Shown here: positions 9,079-17,153 of the stretch, piece by piece | Layout of the letters: each line of letters starts with the position of its first letter | How positions within the stretch are numbered: the first letter of the stretch is position 1 | DNA from: Komagataeibacter xylinus NBRC 15237 | GTDB taxonomy: Bacteria > Pseudomonadota > Alphaproteobacteria > Acetobacterales > Acetobacteraceae | Assembly (NCBI RefSeq): GCF_001571345.1 | Contig: NZ_BCTP01000029.1 | Location: 1 to 39,493, forward strand | Direction of reading: 5' to 3' | Length of the DNA stretch: 39,493 nucleotides | Position numbers and translations under genes: made by a program | The notes under the pieces: model-generated | Seen by the model: only the letters and a program-made list of their open reading frames with translations | What the model was told of the DNA's origin: nothing | Databases searched by the model: none

Positions 9079-10079
9079 TGCGAGACCGAGGTGAGAAACG
9101 TGGCGACATCGGTGGGAACGCCGTCGATCCGGCCGATCCGGCCATTGCGGTGCATCCAGACGAAGGTTGGGGTCCCTGTGAGCCCTAGCTGCCGTGCAAT
9201 CTCCGTATTGCGGACAAGCTTCTCCCCACTATCCGGTTCAGGTGCAGCCAATCCCGGGTTTAGACGACCGTTGACCCACGCTTGTGCCATCTCGTTTGCC
9301 GGGAGCGACAGCATGGCTCTCGCATTGACGCTACTGGCGCCATTATCCTCGTAATCAAGCAATGACAGCGGGACTATTTTCAGGCGAACTTTCCCGGCAT
9401 CGACTGCGGGCTGAAGGATATGCATCGCCTTCATCGAGTAGACACATTGCGGGTCTATGAACATAATGACTTCTGGCGCTGAAGGTGTCCCTATAAGGCC
9501 TCCCGAGAGACCCTGGAGCCCGGACTGTTCGTTAGCGTCGGATGAAGCGCCAGAGATACTGATTTCTGGGACGGCTCCCGGAATGCCCCTGATCTGGTCT
9601 TTCGTGATATCCTGTCCGGTGGCGCCCCACATGCGGGCAGCGACTGCTGCCTTGCCATCCGGGGTCGCATAGATGACCTGAAAACGGTTATCTGCCCGAA
9701 CAAACATTCCCCTGATGCCATCGACCGGTGCGAGATCGTGGGCGCGCGACCCGGCCAGGGAACGTAGGGTGTCGTAGGGTACCGGGATCAGCGTGCCGCT
9801 AAGCACGATCGCGTGGCTTTCCGGGGCGAAAAAGACCAGGAGTTCGTTCCGGGTATGGGCAATGCCAGCTTCGAAGCCGTGGAGATCGGGTAGTTTTTCG
9901 ATGTTGGCCCCGGCGATCCCAAGGTGGGCAACTGCATCGGTCCTACCTTTATCATTGTGTTCCAGGGGCGGCCCTATGGTGTCGCTCCTGGACTCAATCG
10001 GAATAGACACAGAGCATTGCTGTCCTCGCGCTGGCACGTGCATGAACAGGAGAAATGGCAACACGTAGAAACTGCGCAT
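9075..10079 (-). CDS. DsbC/TrbB-like thioredoxin-fold protein with CxxS
   Basis: 334 residues with a signal peptide (cleavage near 'PARGQQ'). Residues 25-185 form an N-terminal region with an 'NELLVFFAPESHAIVLSGTL' segment as in DsbC/DsbG dimerisation domains. From about residue 200 a thioredoxin fold follows: 'EVIMFIDPQCVYS' (Cys212, Ser215) where DsbC/DsbG have FxDPxCxYC, and 'GLTGTPTFVW' with the cis-Pro. The second cysteine of the active site is replaced by Ser. IncI plasmids encode a DsbC-like TrbB in the traY region, which supports a role in folding transfer proteins. The CxxS site cannot run a normal two-cysteine oxidation cycle but could form mixed disulfides or isomerise. Confidence 0.8.
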   Translation of the reverse strand: MRSFYVLPFLLFMHVPARGQQCSVSIPIESRSDTIGPPLEHNDKGRTDAVAHLGIAGANIEKLPDLHGFEAGIAHTRNELLVFFAPESHAIVLSGTLIPVPYDTLRSLAGSRAHDLAPVDGIRGMFVRADNRFQVIYATPDGKAAVAARMWGATGQDITKDQIRGIPGAVPEISISGASSDANEQSGLQGLSGGLIGTPSAPEVIMFIDPQCVYSMKAMHILQPAVDAGKVRLKIVPLSLLDYEDNGASSVNARAMLSLPANEMAQAWVNGRLNPGLAAPEPDSGEKLVRNTEIARQLGLTGTPTFVWMHRNGRIGRIDGVPTDVATFLTSVSQ

Positions 10080-10140
10080 GGCGGACTCCGGACAATACCT
10101 ATGTCCCGTACGCCCTGATCACGCGACTACGATTAAAAAA

Positions 10141-10530
10141 TCATTCCTTGTTGTTCCCCCTTTCTCGAGACAGGGGATTTTCAAAAGCAGGGTTAATCGG
10201 GGGGAGAATAAACGTCTCTTCTGCCTCGCTTCCTAACTCGTCGACTGACATCTCGCTTATCATTTTTACAAGGATATCAACGCGGAGTTGCAAATAATGG
10301 CAATCCGGATAGTCCTTTTTCAATTGACAGCCTTTTTCGTGGCAAAGCACCAGGATAGGATAAAGTGCCTGCGCCTGTTCACGCCTCGCTATTGAGGTTT
10401 TCGCCGGAGAAGCGATGTATTCAATATTGCACCTAAGCGCTAAAGTTGCCTGAACCAGCGTCAAACATAGCTGTGCGGACGGTTCGTCATCGATTAGCTC
10501 GAAACGCGAGTGAAGTTCATCAAACTTCAT
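10141..10530 (-). CDS. hypothetical helical protein
   Basis: 129 residues from the ATG at 10530, chosen because AGGA lies 6 bases upstream; an upstream ATG (10569) lacks a site. The sequence is acidic and helical, with scattered cysteines ('LCLTLV', 'LRCNIE', 'LCHEKGCQLKKDYPDCHY'). No signal peptide, membrane helix or known domain is seen. It lies behind the transfer genes on the same strand but with a gap of about 60 bases from the DsbC-like gene, which is downstream. Possibly a regulatory or accessory protein of the element; function unknown. Confidence 0.5.
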   Translation of the reverse strand: MKFDELHSRFELIDDEPSAQLCLTLVQATLALRCNIEYIASPAKTSIARREQAQALYPILVLCHEKGCQLKKDYPDCHYLQLRVDILVKMISEMSVDELGSEAEETFILPPINPAFENPLSRERGNNKE

Positions 10531-10569
10531 GTCATCCTCACAGTGATCAAGACGAACACACTGAAGCAA

Positions 10570-11056
10570 CGCAGTGCACGGTTGCCATGTTTCTTACGGA
10601 GCGCTGGAGCGGCATAACCCGATATACTTTGCTATTATTCACGATTTTCGCCGTGATTTAATCTGGTCACCTAGCTCCACGGAATCATGATCAGGCTACC
10701 CAATCTACACGATTCCGTATCGTTGTAACGTATATCTCATTATTGTTACCGAGTGTTTCGTCGATATTCTGCGGGCAACGTATGTTCGAAACATGCGGAG
10801 CTATTGCTGGGTGATCGAAGGGCAGTCATGCCTGGATGGCAAGAAAAAGCGTCTTCTACGTCATCTTGCGATCGGTCGTGGCTTGAAGCAACCACCAACA
10901 TGCTGGATGACTGACGTATCGGAAGACATCCGCATCGTACCATTCGACCCATAGATCGCAGGAAATGATCCATGCATGCTCCAAGCGAAGTTGCAAAAGG
11001 CTGAAAGAAGTTCAGAATATCTGTACTTGGATAATAGATCATGTTAGCATCATGCG
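10570..11056. other. 487-base spacer with one weak small frame
   Basis: AT-richer than the flanks between two divergent genes, so it probably contains their promoters, but no certain -35/-10 pair is picked. One + strand frame, 10793..10954, encodes 53 residues ending 'SEDIRIVPFDP'; no ribosome binding site is seen before its ATG and no family is recognised. Confidence 0.3.
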
Positions 11057-11071
11057 ATGCGCAGGACCAAT

Positions 11072-11371
11072 ATGACATCCAGAAGATCAACGAGCGCCGT
11101 TCCCCCAGAGAAAACAATACAGCTTGGACTGTTCCCGCTATCGGTCCAGTTGCGCCGTATTCAACCCAGTTTCAATGAGTGGCGGTATTACGGACTGTCA
11201 GTTCAGCCCGACCTGTTCGGTGGTGCCGCGCTTGTTCGTAACTGGGGCAGGATCGGGACAGCTGGCACCCAGCGCGTGGATCTCTATCCGGATGAAGGCG
11301 CCGCGGTGAATGCCCTGATCGCGATGATCCGTTATCGCCTGAAACGCGGCTATATCGTTACACAGCCATGA
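11072..11371 (+). CDS. WGR-domain protein
   Basis: About 99 residues. Nearly the whole protein is one WGR domain: 'WRYYGLSVQPDLFGG', 'LVRNWGRIGTAGTQR' with the signature WGR, and 'AAVNALIAMIRYRLKRGY'. WGR domains occur in poly(ADP-ribose) polymerases and in small stand-alone bacterial proteins, where they are thought to bind nucleic acid. The ATG at 11072 has AGGA 5 bases upstream; an in-frame ATG at 11057 is less well placed. No neighbouring partner is seen. Small WGR proteins are frequent on plasmids of Alphaproteobacteria. Its role here is unknown. Confidence 0.8.
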   Translation: MTSRRSTSAVPPEKTIQLGLFPLSVQLRRIQPSFNEWRYYGLSVQPDLFGGAALVRNWGRIGTAGTQRVDLYPDEGAAVNALIAMIRYRLKRGYIVTQP

Positions 11372-11755
11372 CTGGCTGCATTACCTGCAGGGGTAACCCG
11401 GTGTGATCATCGGACAGGTGATAGAGATAAATACTGTATCCGCTCACCACGTCATGGAAAATTCGTGTGTGGATATATTCGGACTAAAAAACTTATCATC
11501 GACATTGGGGTGAGCCGTAGTTTTTGTGAAAGGCCCGTTGCATAAGCCAGTTTACGCCGTCTGATAGCGTAATCAGGGGCAGGCTCCGCCGCATACAATT
11601 TGCGTAAAACTTGATGTTCATGGTGCGATGTGATCGATGTATGCAACGTACCGCAATATATAATTCAGCTTTCGATACGCCATATTTTGCCGATTGCATA
11701 TAGACTTACACTCCGGCAATGTTATTCGGTAAAAATATAGCGGAGAGGCTTTATC
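11372..11755. other. 384-base intergenic stretch, no gene seen
   Basis: Short minus-strand frames occur but have no support. The last 50 bases are AT-rich and end in the GAGG site of the MucR gene, so its promoter probably lies here. Confidence 0.4.
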
Positions 11756-12424
11756 ATGGACCAATCAGACGACCTATCCCCGGCAATTGTAATTGCCATG
11801 AGCGACATAGTGGCAGCGCATCTCGGCAATACCAATACCTCTCTGCCGACAGAACATGTCCCGGCGTTTATCCGCGATGTCTACGCTGCTATCCGCGAAA
11901 CAACACCGGCCACAGAGAAAAACAGCAGCATTCCTGCCCAGCAGCCTGCAGTTCCAGTCGGGCAGTCGGTGTTTCCTGACCACATCGTCTGTCTGGAAGA
12001 TGGCAAAAAACTCAAAATGCTCAAGCGTCACCTGCAGACAAGGTACGGAATGACGCCAACGCAATACCGGGAGAAGTGGCAGCTTCCTATGGATTATCCC
12101 ATGGTTGCTCCGGAGTATGCCAAAATGCGAGCGACTCTGGCGCGAGACGCGGGTCTCGGACGTAAGGTTTTGGTACCCCAGACCGCTCCCGTGGACGAAG
12201 CAACCGCAGCACCTTCTGTCGATAGTGCGACGAAAGAAGTGTTGATCGACACTGCTGAGGCTGTATTACCCCCCAAAAAAACGATTTCGAAGCGATCCAG
12301 GTCGTCGGCAACTGAAACCGGATCTTCCGCGGCATCGCCAAAGAAAACGCCGGGTTCCAAGACTTCAGCGAGACCGCGTGCGGTACGGAAGACCGGCACG
12401 AAAGCAAAAGGGGCCAAGGTCTGA
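11756..12424 (+). CDS. Ros/MucR-family regulator with basic tail
   Basis: 222 residues. Residues 8-45 are the family N-terminal helix. Residues 75-140 hold the diagnostic region 'DHIVCLEDGKKLKMLKRHL', 'MTPTQYREKW' and 'LPMDYPMVAPEYAKMRATLA'. This is the MucR/Ros DNA-binding fold, known to bind AT-rich promoters. The classic Ros zinc ligands are incomplete here: one Cys and one His are plain, and the first Cys and last His are not. Residues 145-222 form an extra Lys/Ser/Ala/Pro-rich tail resembling histone H1 tails. GAGG lies 7 bases upstream of the ATG. A C6A7 run near 12269 in the tail could be slippage-prone. Confidence 0.85.
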   Translation: MDQSDDLSPAIVIAMSDIVAAHLGNTNTSLPTEHVPAFIRDVYAAIRETTPATEKNSSIPAQQPAVPVGQSVFPDHIVCLEDGKKLKMLKRHLQTRYGMTPTQYREKWQLPMDYPMVAPEYAKMRATLARDAGLGRKVLVPQTAPVDEATAAPSVDSATKEVLIDTAEAVLPPKKTISKRSRSSATETGSSAASPKKTPGSKTSARPRAVRKTGTKAKGAKV

Positions 12425-12493
12425 CTGATCAGCCCGGCCTATCCGGCTTTGTCATAAGGCAGCCAGGCATCACCCGAACGTCAGGATGATCAG

Positions 12494-12646
12494 ATGATGA
12501 ATGTTCATGAGGAAGATGTTCGAGTTATCATTGCGCCAGTTCGCGCCACACTGCTCAAACTGGAAGATCTCGTCGCCGGGATTACCGATCTGAACGGGCA
12601 TGATGAAATTGACTTTGGACAGTCTGTAGGTGACGAAAGCTGGTGA
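12494..12646 (+). pseudogene. mazE: truncated MazE-type antitoxin
   Basis: 50 residues with AGGA 7 bases before the ATG. The second half, 'LLKLEDLVAGITDLNGHDEIDFG.SVGDESW', is the typical MazE/PemI C-terminal toxin-binding tail. The usual 40-residue N-terminal AbrB-like DNA-binding domain is absent: upstream, the frame soon meets a stop (around 12455). The gene ends in GTGA overlapping the toxin start. The remnant could still bind a toxin but could not repress its promoter. Confidence 0.7.
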
Positions 12647-13048
12647 ACACCAAATCGCAGGTCACGTGGGTTCCGGACTGCGGCGACATTGTCTGGTTGG
12701 AATTTGATCCCTCAGCCGGGGCGGAAACGGGCTGTGCATCGGCCTGCGGTGCTTCTCAGCCCTGCAAGTTATAATGCCAAAGCGGGGATGACGCTTTGCT
12801 GCCCCATGACCACTAAAATCAAAGGCTATCCGTTTGAAGTAGCCGTAGTAGTAAAACCCGCCAGTGTGGTCCTCTCTGATCAGGTGAGAAGTCTGGACTG
12901 GCGGATGCGGAACGCGAAGCTCAAAGGAAAGGTCTCGGCAAAGGAAATTGAGGCAGTTCGTCAGCATGCCAGATTACTGGCTGGCCGAGGAAAACAGGGA
13001 AGCCCGAACATTTCAATGTATTCAAACATGTCCTGCCGGACTTCTTAA
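12643..13048 (+). pseudogene. mazF: frameshifted MazF-type toxin
   Basis: Starting at GTG 12643 the frame encodes 'VPDCGDIVWLEFDPSAGAET', the N-terminus of MazF/PemK endoribonucleases. It then runs into unrelated sequence. In the +1 frame the rest of the family follows: 'HRPAVLLSPASYNAKAGM', 'CCPMTTKIKGYPFEV' and 'DQVRSLDWRMRNAKLKG'. A one-base indel near 12721-12740, in G/C-rich sequence, breaks the gene. The C-terminus also runs past the usual end. MazF cuts mRNA at specific triplets; this copy should be inactive unless the indel is a sequencing error. Confidence 0.8.
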
Positions 13049-13325
13049 TATGTGGTGTAGGTTCGACGCTCCATGCGCTTGTCTGATGAGCGATCAACCA
13101 CGTTCTACGCCGACATACAGGGCAACGTTGGCCTCTGCGCCAGAAAACGGAAACATGAGATGTGCAGCACAGCCGAACAGGGTCACGTTCGGTTGCGGCT
13201 GCCAGCACATTCCTGGCGGTAGGTTGCTATACGTTAGCAATGGCACCGGGCTGTGGTCGGGTTTTGTAATCTAATTGGGCAGGGGTGTGAAATCACCTGT
13301 TTCAGTCTGGGTGCGGGGTGAGTCT
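13049..13325. other. 277-base stretch without a recognised gene
   Basis: Frames on both strands cross it but none has a recognisable product or ribosome binding site. It separates the mazEF remnant from the IS remnant and may be debris of either. Confidence 0.3.
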
Positions 13326-14092
13326 GGAGCCTTATCCTGACGCCGATGAGCGTTCAAAACGCCGGGTACCGGCTAGACGAGCCATCAGCCCGCATATGAG
13401 TGCGGCTGCACAACGCGGGCCTATGTATGATACCGGTGATCGGGTTGAAAAAGGCAGAGCTGGGTACCGAGGGCACGACAGCATCATGTCCGTCCGTAGC
13501 AAGGAACTTTAACAGATGCTCAAATCCGAGATACGAGCCTAGCCAGCTGTGGCAGAGCAGCACAAGTGGGCAAGACGCCACGCCTGCGGTGGGTATTATT
13601 GACAGCCAGTCGGTTAAAACCGCTACAACAGCGGCCGCTGTGGTTATGACGCGAGCAAAAAAAATCAAGGGTCGCGAGCGGCATATCTCGACCGACACGC
13701 TGTGTCATGTCGTGGCAGCTGTCGTGCATCCCGCCGACATTCAGGATCATAACGGTGCGCCGCCGGCAGCAACCAAAATACGCTCATTGTTCGCTTGGCT
13801 GCGCCATCTGATTGGTGAGGGTGGATATGCTGGCGAGAAGTTGCGTGGTGTGCTGGTCGAACGTGGCCGACGGACGATCGAGATCGTCAAGCGCAGCGAT
13901 CGGGCTGAAGGCTTCATCATCATGCCGAAACGCTGGATCGTGGAGCGTCGCTTCGTATGGCTCGGACGCTGCCGCCGTTTCACGAAACATGTCGAGGCAC
14001 CAATCTCGTTATCCTGTGCACAGTTGATGATTGTCCATATCTGCAGGGTGCTGAGACAAATCAATCAAACCGCTTTCTAATTCAGGCTCTAA
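13326..14092 (+). mobile_element. IS5-family remnant
   Basis: The right end is CTAATTCAGGCTCT (14079-14092), the same AGAGCCTGAAT end as on the other IS5 remnant at 23040..23838. A possible left end GGAGCCTTATCC lies at about 13326 but matches only in the GAGCCT core. The element is degraded: the 5' half of its transposase is missing or scrambled. Confidence 0.6.
13547..14080 (+). pseudogene. decayed IS5-family transposase, C-terminal part
   Basis: The readable part begins 'GIIDSQSVKTATT' (first catalytic Asp) and continues 'KKIKGRERHISTDTL', 'VVHPADIQDHNGAP', 'GYAGEKLRGVL', 'EIVKRSDRAEGFIIMPKRW' and 'VERRFVWLGRCRRFTKH' (catalytic Glu). The residue that should be the second catalytic Asp reads Glu ('IGEGGYAG' for the usual 'xADGGYAG'). 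Around 13625-13665 'GRCGYDASKK' appears in another frame, so two compensating indels shift a short segment. The usual N-terminal 90 residues are not readable. It is inactive. Confidence 0.75.
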
Positions 14093-14138
14093 CAGAGCCT
14101 TAAATTCACATATGAAATTATCGTTTACTCTAAATATA

Positions 14139-14156
14139 GAAATGATAATCATTTTC
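14139..14156. promoter_or_regulatory. Fur-like palindrome upstream of efflux operon
   Basis: AATGAT-A-ATCATT (14141-14153) is a perfect 6-1-6 palindrome within GAAATGATAATCATTTTC, close to the Fur consensus. It lies about 100 bases before the start of the 14252 gene in an AT-rich stretch. Fur or a Fur-family relative (Zur, Mur) could bind there. Confidence 0.6.
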
Positions 14157-14185
14157 ATAATATAAATTCTCTTTTGTAGACCGGA

Positions 14186-14206
14186 TGTTCAGGTTCACGT
14201 CAGGTT
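14186..14206 (+). promoter_or_regulatory. direct-repeat box, copy 1
   Basis: CAGGTT (14190-14195) and CAGGTT (14201-14206) are spaced 11 bases start to start, inside TGTTCAGGTTCACGTCAGG. The same box occurs upstream of the paralogue at 30750-30770 and at 29954-29974. One-helical-turn direct repeats are typical for OmpR-family response regulators. It lies 46 bases before the start of the 14252 gene. Confidence 0.55.
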
Positions 14207-14251
14207 TCTCTGTTACCGTCAGAAAGTCATCGTCGTGATGGCAGGAACTTT

Positions 14252-14755
14252 ATGTACGCCGGGGAACAGACGCTTATTATGCAAAGGATAGTGCGGGATA
14301 GTCTGTATGCAGCCTGTATTTTCTTCCTAGGGGTGTCGGCCGCTTGGGCGGATGATGGGACAGAGGGCATATGTATGACGGTCCGGCATGGTATACGTTT
14401 GCATGTAGATGGCATGTATGGGGGTTATCCCCATTCCGTACTGCGTGACGCCGTGCTGCAGGGCGTGGCGTGCCCCTCTGATGAAGCTGAACGGCATGTC
14501 TTCGGTCTCATTGCCGACCCGCCGCCACACCTGCGTATTTCCGTTACGAGGCCCATGGGGCAGGGGCAGCAGGGGGCGATTTCGGCCCGGCTGTTCTCGC
14601 AGGGGCATTTTGTCATCGGGGAACGCATGTCCCTTTCGCCCCTGGCGCGTTCGCAGTCCCCGTTTTCGGTCACGTCCGAGATCAATCTGCTGATGGCGCG
14701 ACTGTGGAGCGATTTGGCCGAACGGATCAGCCATGGTGGTCGCGCCATTCCATGA
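14252..14755 (+). CDS. exported protein of unrecognised family, copy A
   Basis: 167 residues from the ATG at 14252, with AGGA 5 bases upstream; an ATG at 14279 gives the same mature protein. A signal peptide ends near 'SAAWA'. The mature part has two cysteines ('EGICMTV', 'GVACPS') and strongly conserved blocks 'GIRLHVDG', 'YGGYPHSVLRDAVL', 'GQGQQG' and 'LFSQGHFVIGERMSLSP'. The paralogue at 30192..30674 shares about 94 of 129 aligned residues. No known family is recognised. It begins a coupled operon with a CzcCBA-type pump, so a periplasmic metal-binding or sensing role is plausible but unproven. Confidence 0.75.
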   Translation: MYAGEQTLIMQRIVRDSLYAACIFFLGVSAAWADDGTEGICMTVRHGIRLHVDGMYGGYPHSVLRDAVLQGVACPSDEAERHVFGLIADPPPHLRISVTRPMGQGQQGAISARLFSQGHFVIGERMSLSPLARSQSPFSVTSEINLLMARLWSDLAERISHGGRAIP

Positions 14756-14766
14756 TGGCCTGAAGC

Positions 14767-16014
14767 ATGAACCGCGCCATCCCCCCCATTGTGTCGATCG
14801 CCATGGCCTGTGCCCTGCCATGGATGGCCCTGGCCCAGGACGCCCGCCCTGGCCCATCCTTCCATGAAGCCGTCGGCATGGCCTGGGCGATCGATCCCGT
14901 CCGCACCGAACTTCAGGTCGGCCATCATTCCGCCCGCGCCCGCGCCAGCGCTGCCGGGTCATGGTTTGCCGGCGGCCCGACCCTGTCGGGTGAATACATG
15001 GATGACCACATGCTGGGCAGTAACGAAGGCTATACAACCTATCAGGGCGGCGTGTCGGTGCCGCTGTGGCTGCCGGGGCAGGGCAGCGCCACGAAACAGG
15101 TCGCCAGCGCGGAAGCCGCGTCGATTGATGAGCAGCTCAATGTCGAACACATGGCGCTGTCCATCCGGGTGCTGGACGCAGCTGCCGCCGCCCTGATTGC
15201 CCGTACCCGGATGGATGTGGCCCATGCCCTGTACGATGCGACAGCGCGCATGGCCGGCAATGCGACGCATGCGGTGCATGGTGGGGAACTGGCCTCGGTC
15301 GATGGGCAGATGGCGCAGGCGGCGATGGAGAACGCGCACAATGAACTGGCCCTGGCACAGGAGGAAGCGCAGAACGCGACTACGGCCCTGGAGGTGCTGC
15401 TGGGGCGTCCGGTTGTGCCCGACCTGAGCCGTTATGGCGGCGGCGACGTGACGCAGGCCCGTTTTGTCAGCCCGCGCGACATGGAAGACAACGATCCCCG
15501 CATAAAGGTCGCGCACCGCAATGTGGAAGCCGCCGAAGCGAACATGAAACTGGCGCGCCGTTCGTTCATGCCCAACCCGGAAATCGGCGTGGACGCCATT
15601 CATGAAAAGCAGTACGGCAGCCCGTGGGATGATCGTGTGGGCGTGAATTTCAGCATCCCCCTGCCCAGCGAGGTCCGTAACACGCCCATCATGTCCGAAG
15701 CCCGCAACCGCCTGGCCACGGCCACCAGTCAGGAAACGCAGGCGCGGCGCATGGTGCATCTGGAAATGATGCGCGTGCGTGAACGCCTGATCGCGGCCAC
15801 CACGGCACGACAGGCTACCCGCAGTGCCGCAGAGAATATGGAAAAGCGGGCCCAGGCGCAGGAACGGGCCTGGCGGGTAGGCGAAGGCAGTGTGGATACG
15901 GCGCTTGCCGCCCGGCAGGCGGCCGCCAATACCCGACTGGCCAGTGCCCGGGCTGAGGTGGAGTGGCATGTCGCCAGCATCCGCATGCTGATTGCAACAG
16001 GTGTTGTGCCATGA
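14767..16014 (+). CDS. czcC: CzcC-like outer-membrane efflux protein
   Basis: 415 residues. A signal peptide ends near 'MALAQD'. The sequence shows the TolC-family double repeat of beta strands and long helical hairpins: 'FHEAVGMAWAIDPVRTELQ', a tunnel region rich in Ala, Glu and Gln, then a second half 'DPRIKVAHRNVEAAEANMKLARRSFMPNPEIGVDAI' that is typical of OMF proteins. The CzcC-type outer-membrane factor forms the exit channel of a tripartite RND pump. It starts 11 bases after copy A of the exported protein and overlaps the adaptor gene by ATGA. The symbol marks the family only. Confidence 0.85.
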   Translation: MNRAIPPIVSIAMACALPWMALAQDARPGPSFHEAVGMAWAIDPVRTELQVGHHSARARASAAGSWFAGGPTLSGEYMDDHMLGSNEGYTTYQGGVSVPLWLPGQGSATKQVASAEAASIDEQLNVEHMALSIRVLDAAAAALIARTRMDVAHALYDATARMAGNATHAVHGGELASVDGQMAQAAMENAHNELALAQEEAQNATTALEVLLGRPVVPDLSRYGGGDVTQARFVSPRDMEDNDPRIKVAHRNVEAAEANMKLARRSFMPNPEIGVDAIHEKQYGSPWDDRVGVNFSIPLPSEVRNTPIMSEARNRLATATSQETQARRMVHLEMMRVRERLIAATTARQATRSAAENMEKRAQAQERAWRVGEGSVDTALAARQAAANTRLASARAEVEWHVASIRMLIATGVVP

Positions 16015-17153
16015 AGCGGATTGCCTCCATCCTGTTTCTTCTCGGCCTGCCTGCCCATGCCGGGGAGGGGGCGCTGCCCCCGATCGTGAAGCTGGACGGG
16101 GCGGCGGTTGCCAATGAAGGGGTAACCATCGTCACGGCCAGGCCGGGTCGCGTGGCACCCATGCTGCCGGTCATGAGCCGGGTCATGCCCGATACGACGC
16201 GGGTCGTGCATATCCATCCCGCCGGCAGTGGCAAGGTGCTGGCAGTACTGTTACAGCCCGGAGCATCCGTGCAGCGGGGGCAGGCGCTGGTGCGCTATCA
16301 GGATCATTCCCTGCATGTTGCGCGCCTGCAGGCGGTTCAGATGCGTGCAGCGCTTGCTGCCGCCATTGCGGCCCGGACCGATGCGGCAGGCGCGGTGCAG
16401 CGGGCTAGGGCACTGGCTGGCGAGAGCATATCATTGGCCGAACTGCGCCGCAGGCAGGACGTGCTGGCACAGGCGGATGCCACCATGCGTGCACGCCAGG
16501 CGGATGTGGACACGTTGGGCCACCGTTTTGCCGAGGAGTTCAATTCATCATCGGAGCAGGACAGTCAGGGCGCGGAAGACGAAACCTCGACCCTGATCTC
16601 CCCTGTCAACGGCATGGTGCAGGTGATCGGTACGTCAGTGGCGGGTGATGTGGACCCGAGCATGGATGTGGCTACCGTCGCGGATCTGTCCAGCATATGG
16701 CTTGTTTCTGACATCCCGCCAGACCAGGCAGCGCGGATCGCACCAGGCGGCCAGCAGGTAACGCAGACGGCAGACGGCCCGTTTACATCCCGTATCGATA
16801 CGGTGGACGGCATGGCCAGCCCCCTGACCGGGCTGGTCCGGGTCATAAGCCGTGTGGCCAACCCCACTGGCGCGCTGGTGCCCGGTATGGTGCTGGATTC
16901 CGCACTGGCCCAGCGTGACAGCGTGGCGGGTCTTGTCGTGCCGTCCGAAGCCATCCAGCAGATTGACGGGCATAGCGTCGTGTTCGTGCGGGTGAACGCG
17001 ACGGATTACCGGCCGGTCGTGGTCGATGTGGCACTGGATGACGGGCGGCAGGCAGTGCTGCGTTCCGGCCTGAAAGGGGGCGAGCCGGTGGTGGGTCATG
17101 GTAGTTTTGCCCTGCGTTCCGTCATTGGTCTGGCCGGAATGGATGCAGACTGA
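16011..17153 (+). CDS. czcB: RND efflux adaptor (CzcB-like)
   Basis: 380 residues from 'MKRIASIL' (the ATG overlaps the preceding stop). A short signal peptide ends near 'PAHA'. The mature protein has a barrel-sandwich half ('HIHPAGSGKVLAVLLQPGASVQRGQALVRY'), a helical hairpin (about residues 110-170), and the second lipoyl-like half ('LISPVNGMVQVIGTSVAGDVD'). A beta-barrel and membrane-proximal domain follow ('LVPGMVLDSALAQRDSVAGLVVPSEAI'). This is the periplasmic membrane-fusion protein linking the RND pump to the outer-membrane channel. It is coupled to the pump gene by a one-base overlap. Confidence 0.87.
   Translation: MKRIASILFLLGLPAHAGEGALPPIVKLDGAAVANEGVTIVTARPGRVAPMLPVMSRVMPDTTRVVHIHPAGSGKVLAVLLQPGASVQRGQALVRYQDHSLHVARLQAVQMRAALAAAIAARTDAAGAVQRARALAGESISLAELRRRQDVLAQADATMRARQADVDTLGHRFAEEFNSSSEQDSQGAEDETSTLISPVNGMVQVIGTSVAGDVDPSMDVATVADLSSIWLVSDIPPDQAARIAPGGQQVTQTADGPFTSRIDTVDGMASPLTGLVRVISRVANPTGALVPGMVLDSALAQRDSVAGLVVPSEAIQQIDGHSVVFVRVNATDYRPVVVDVALDDGRQAVLRSGLKGGEPVVGHGSFALRSVIGLAGMDAD

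Noticed and set aside
10141-10180. CCCC...GGGG hairpin as a terminator
   Set aside because: It lies inside the coding end of the 10141..10530 gene and the following T-run is displaced.
10746-11117. 123-residue minus-strand frame
   Set aside because: No ribosome binding site or recognisable domain; it overlaps the WGR gene start on the other strand.
12921-13274. Frames on both strands after mazF
   Set aside because: No family likeness, odd composition rich in Cys and Trp, and no start signals.
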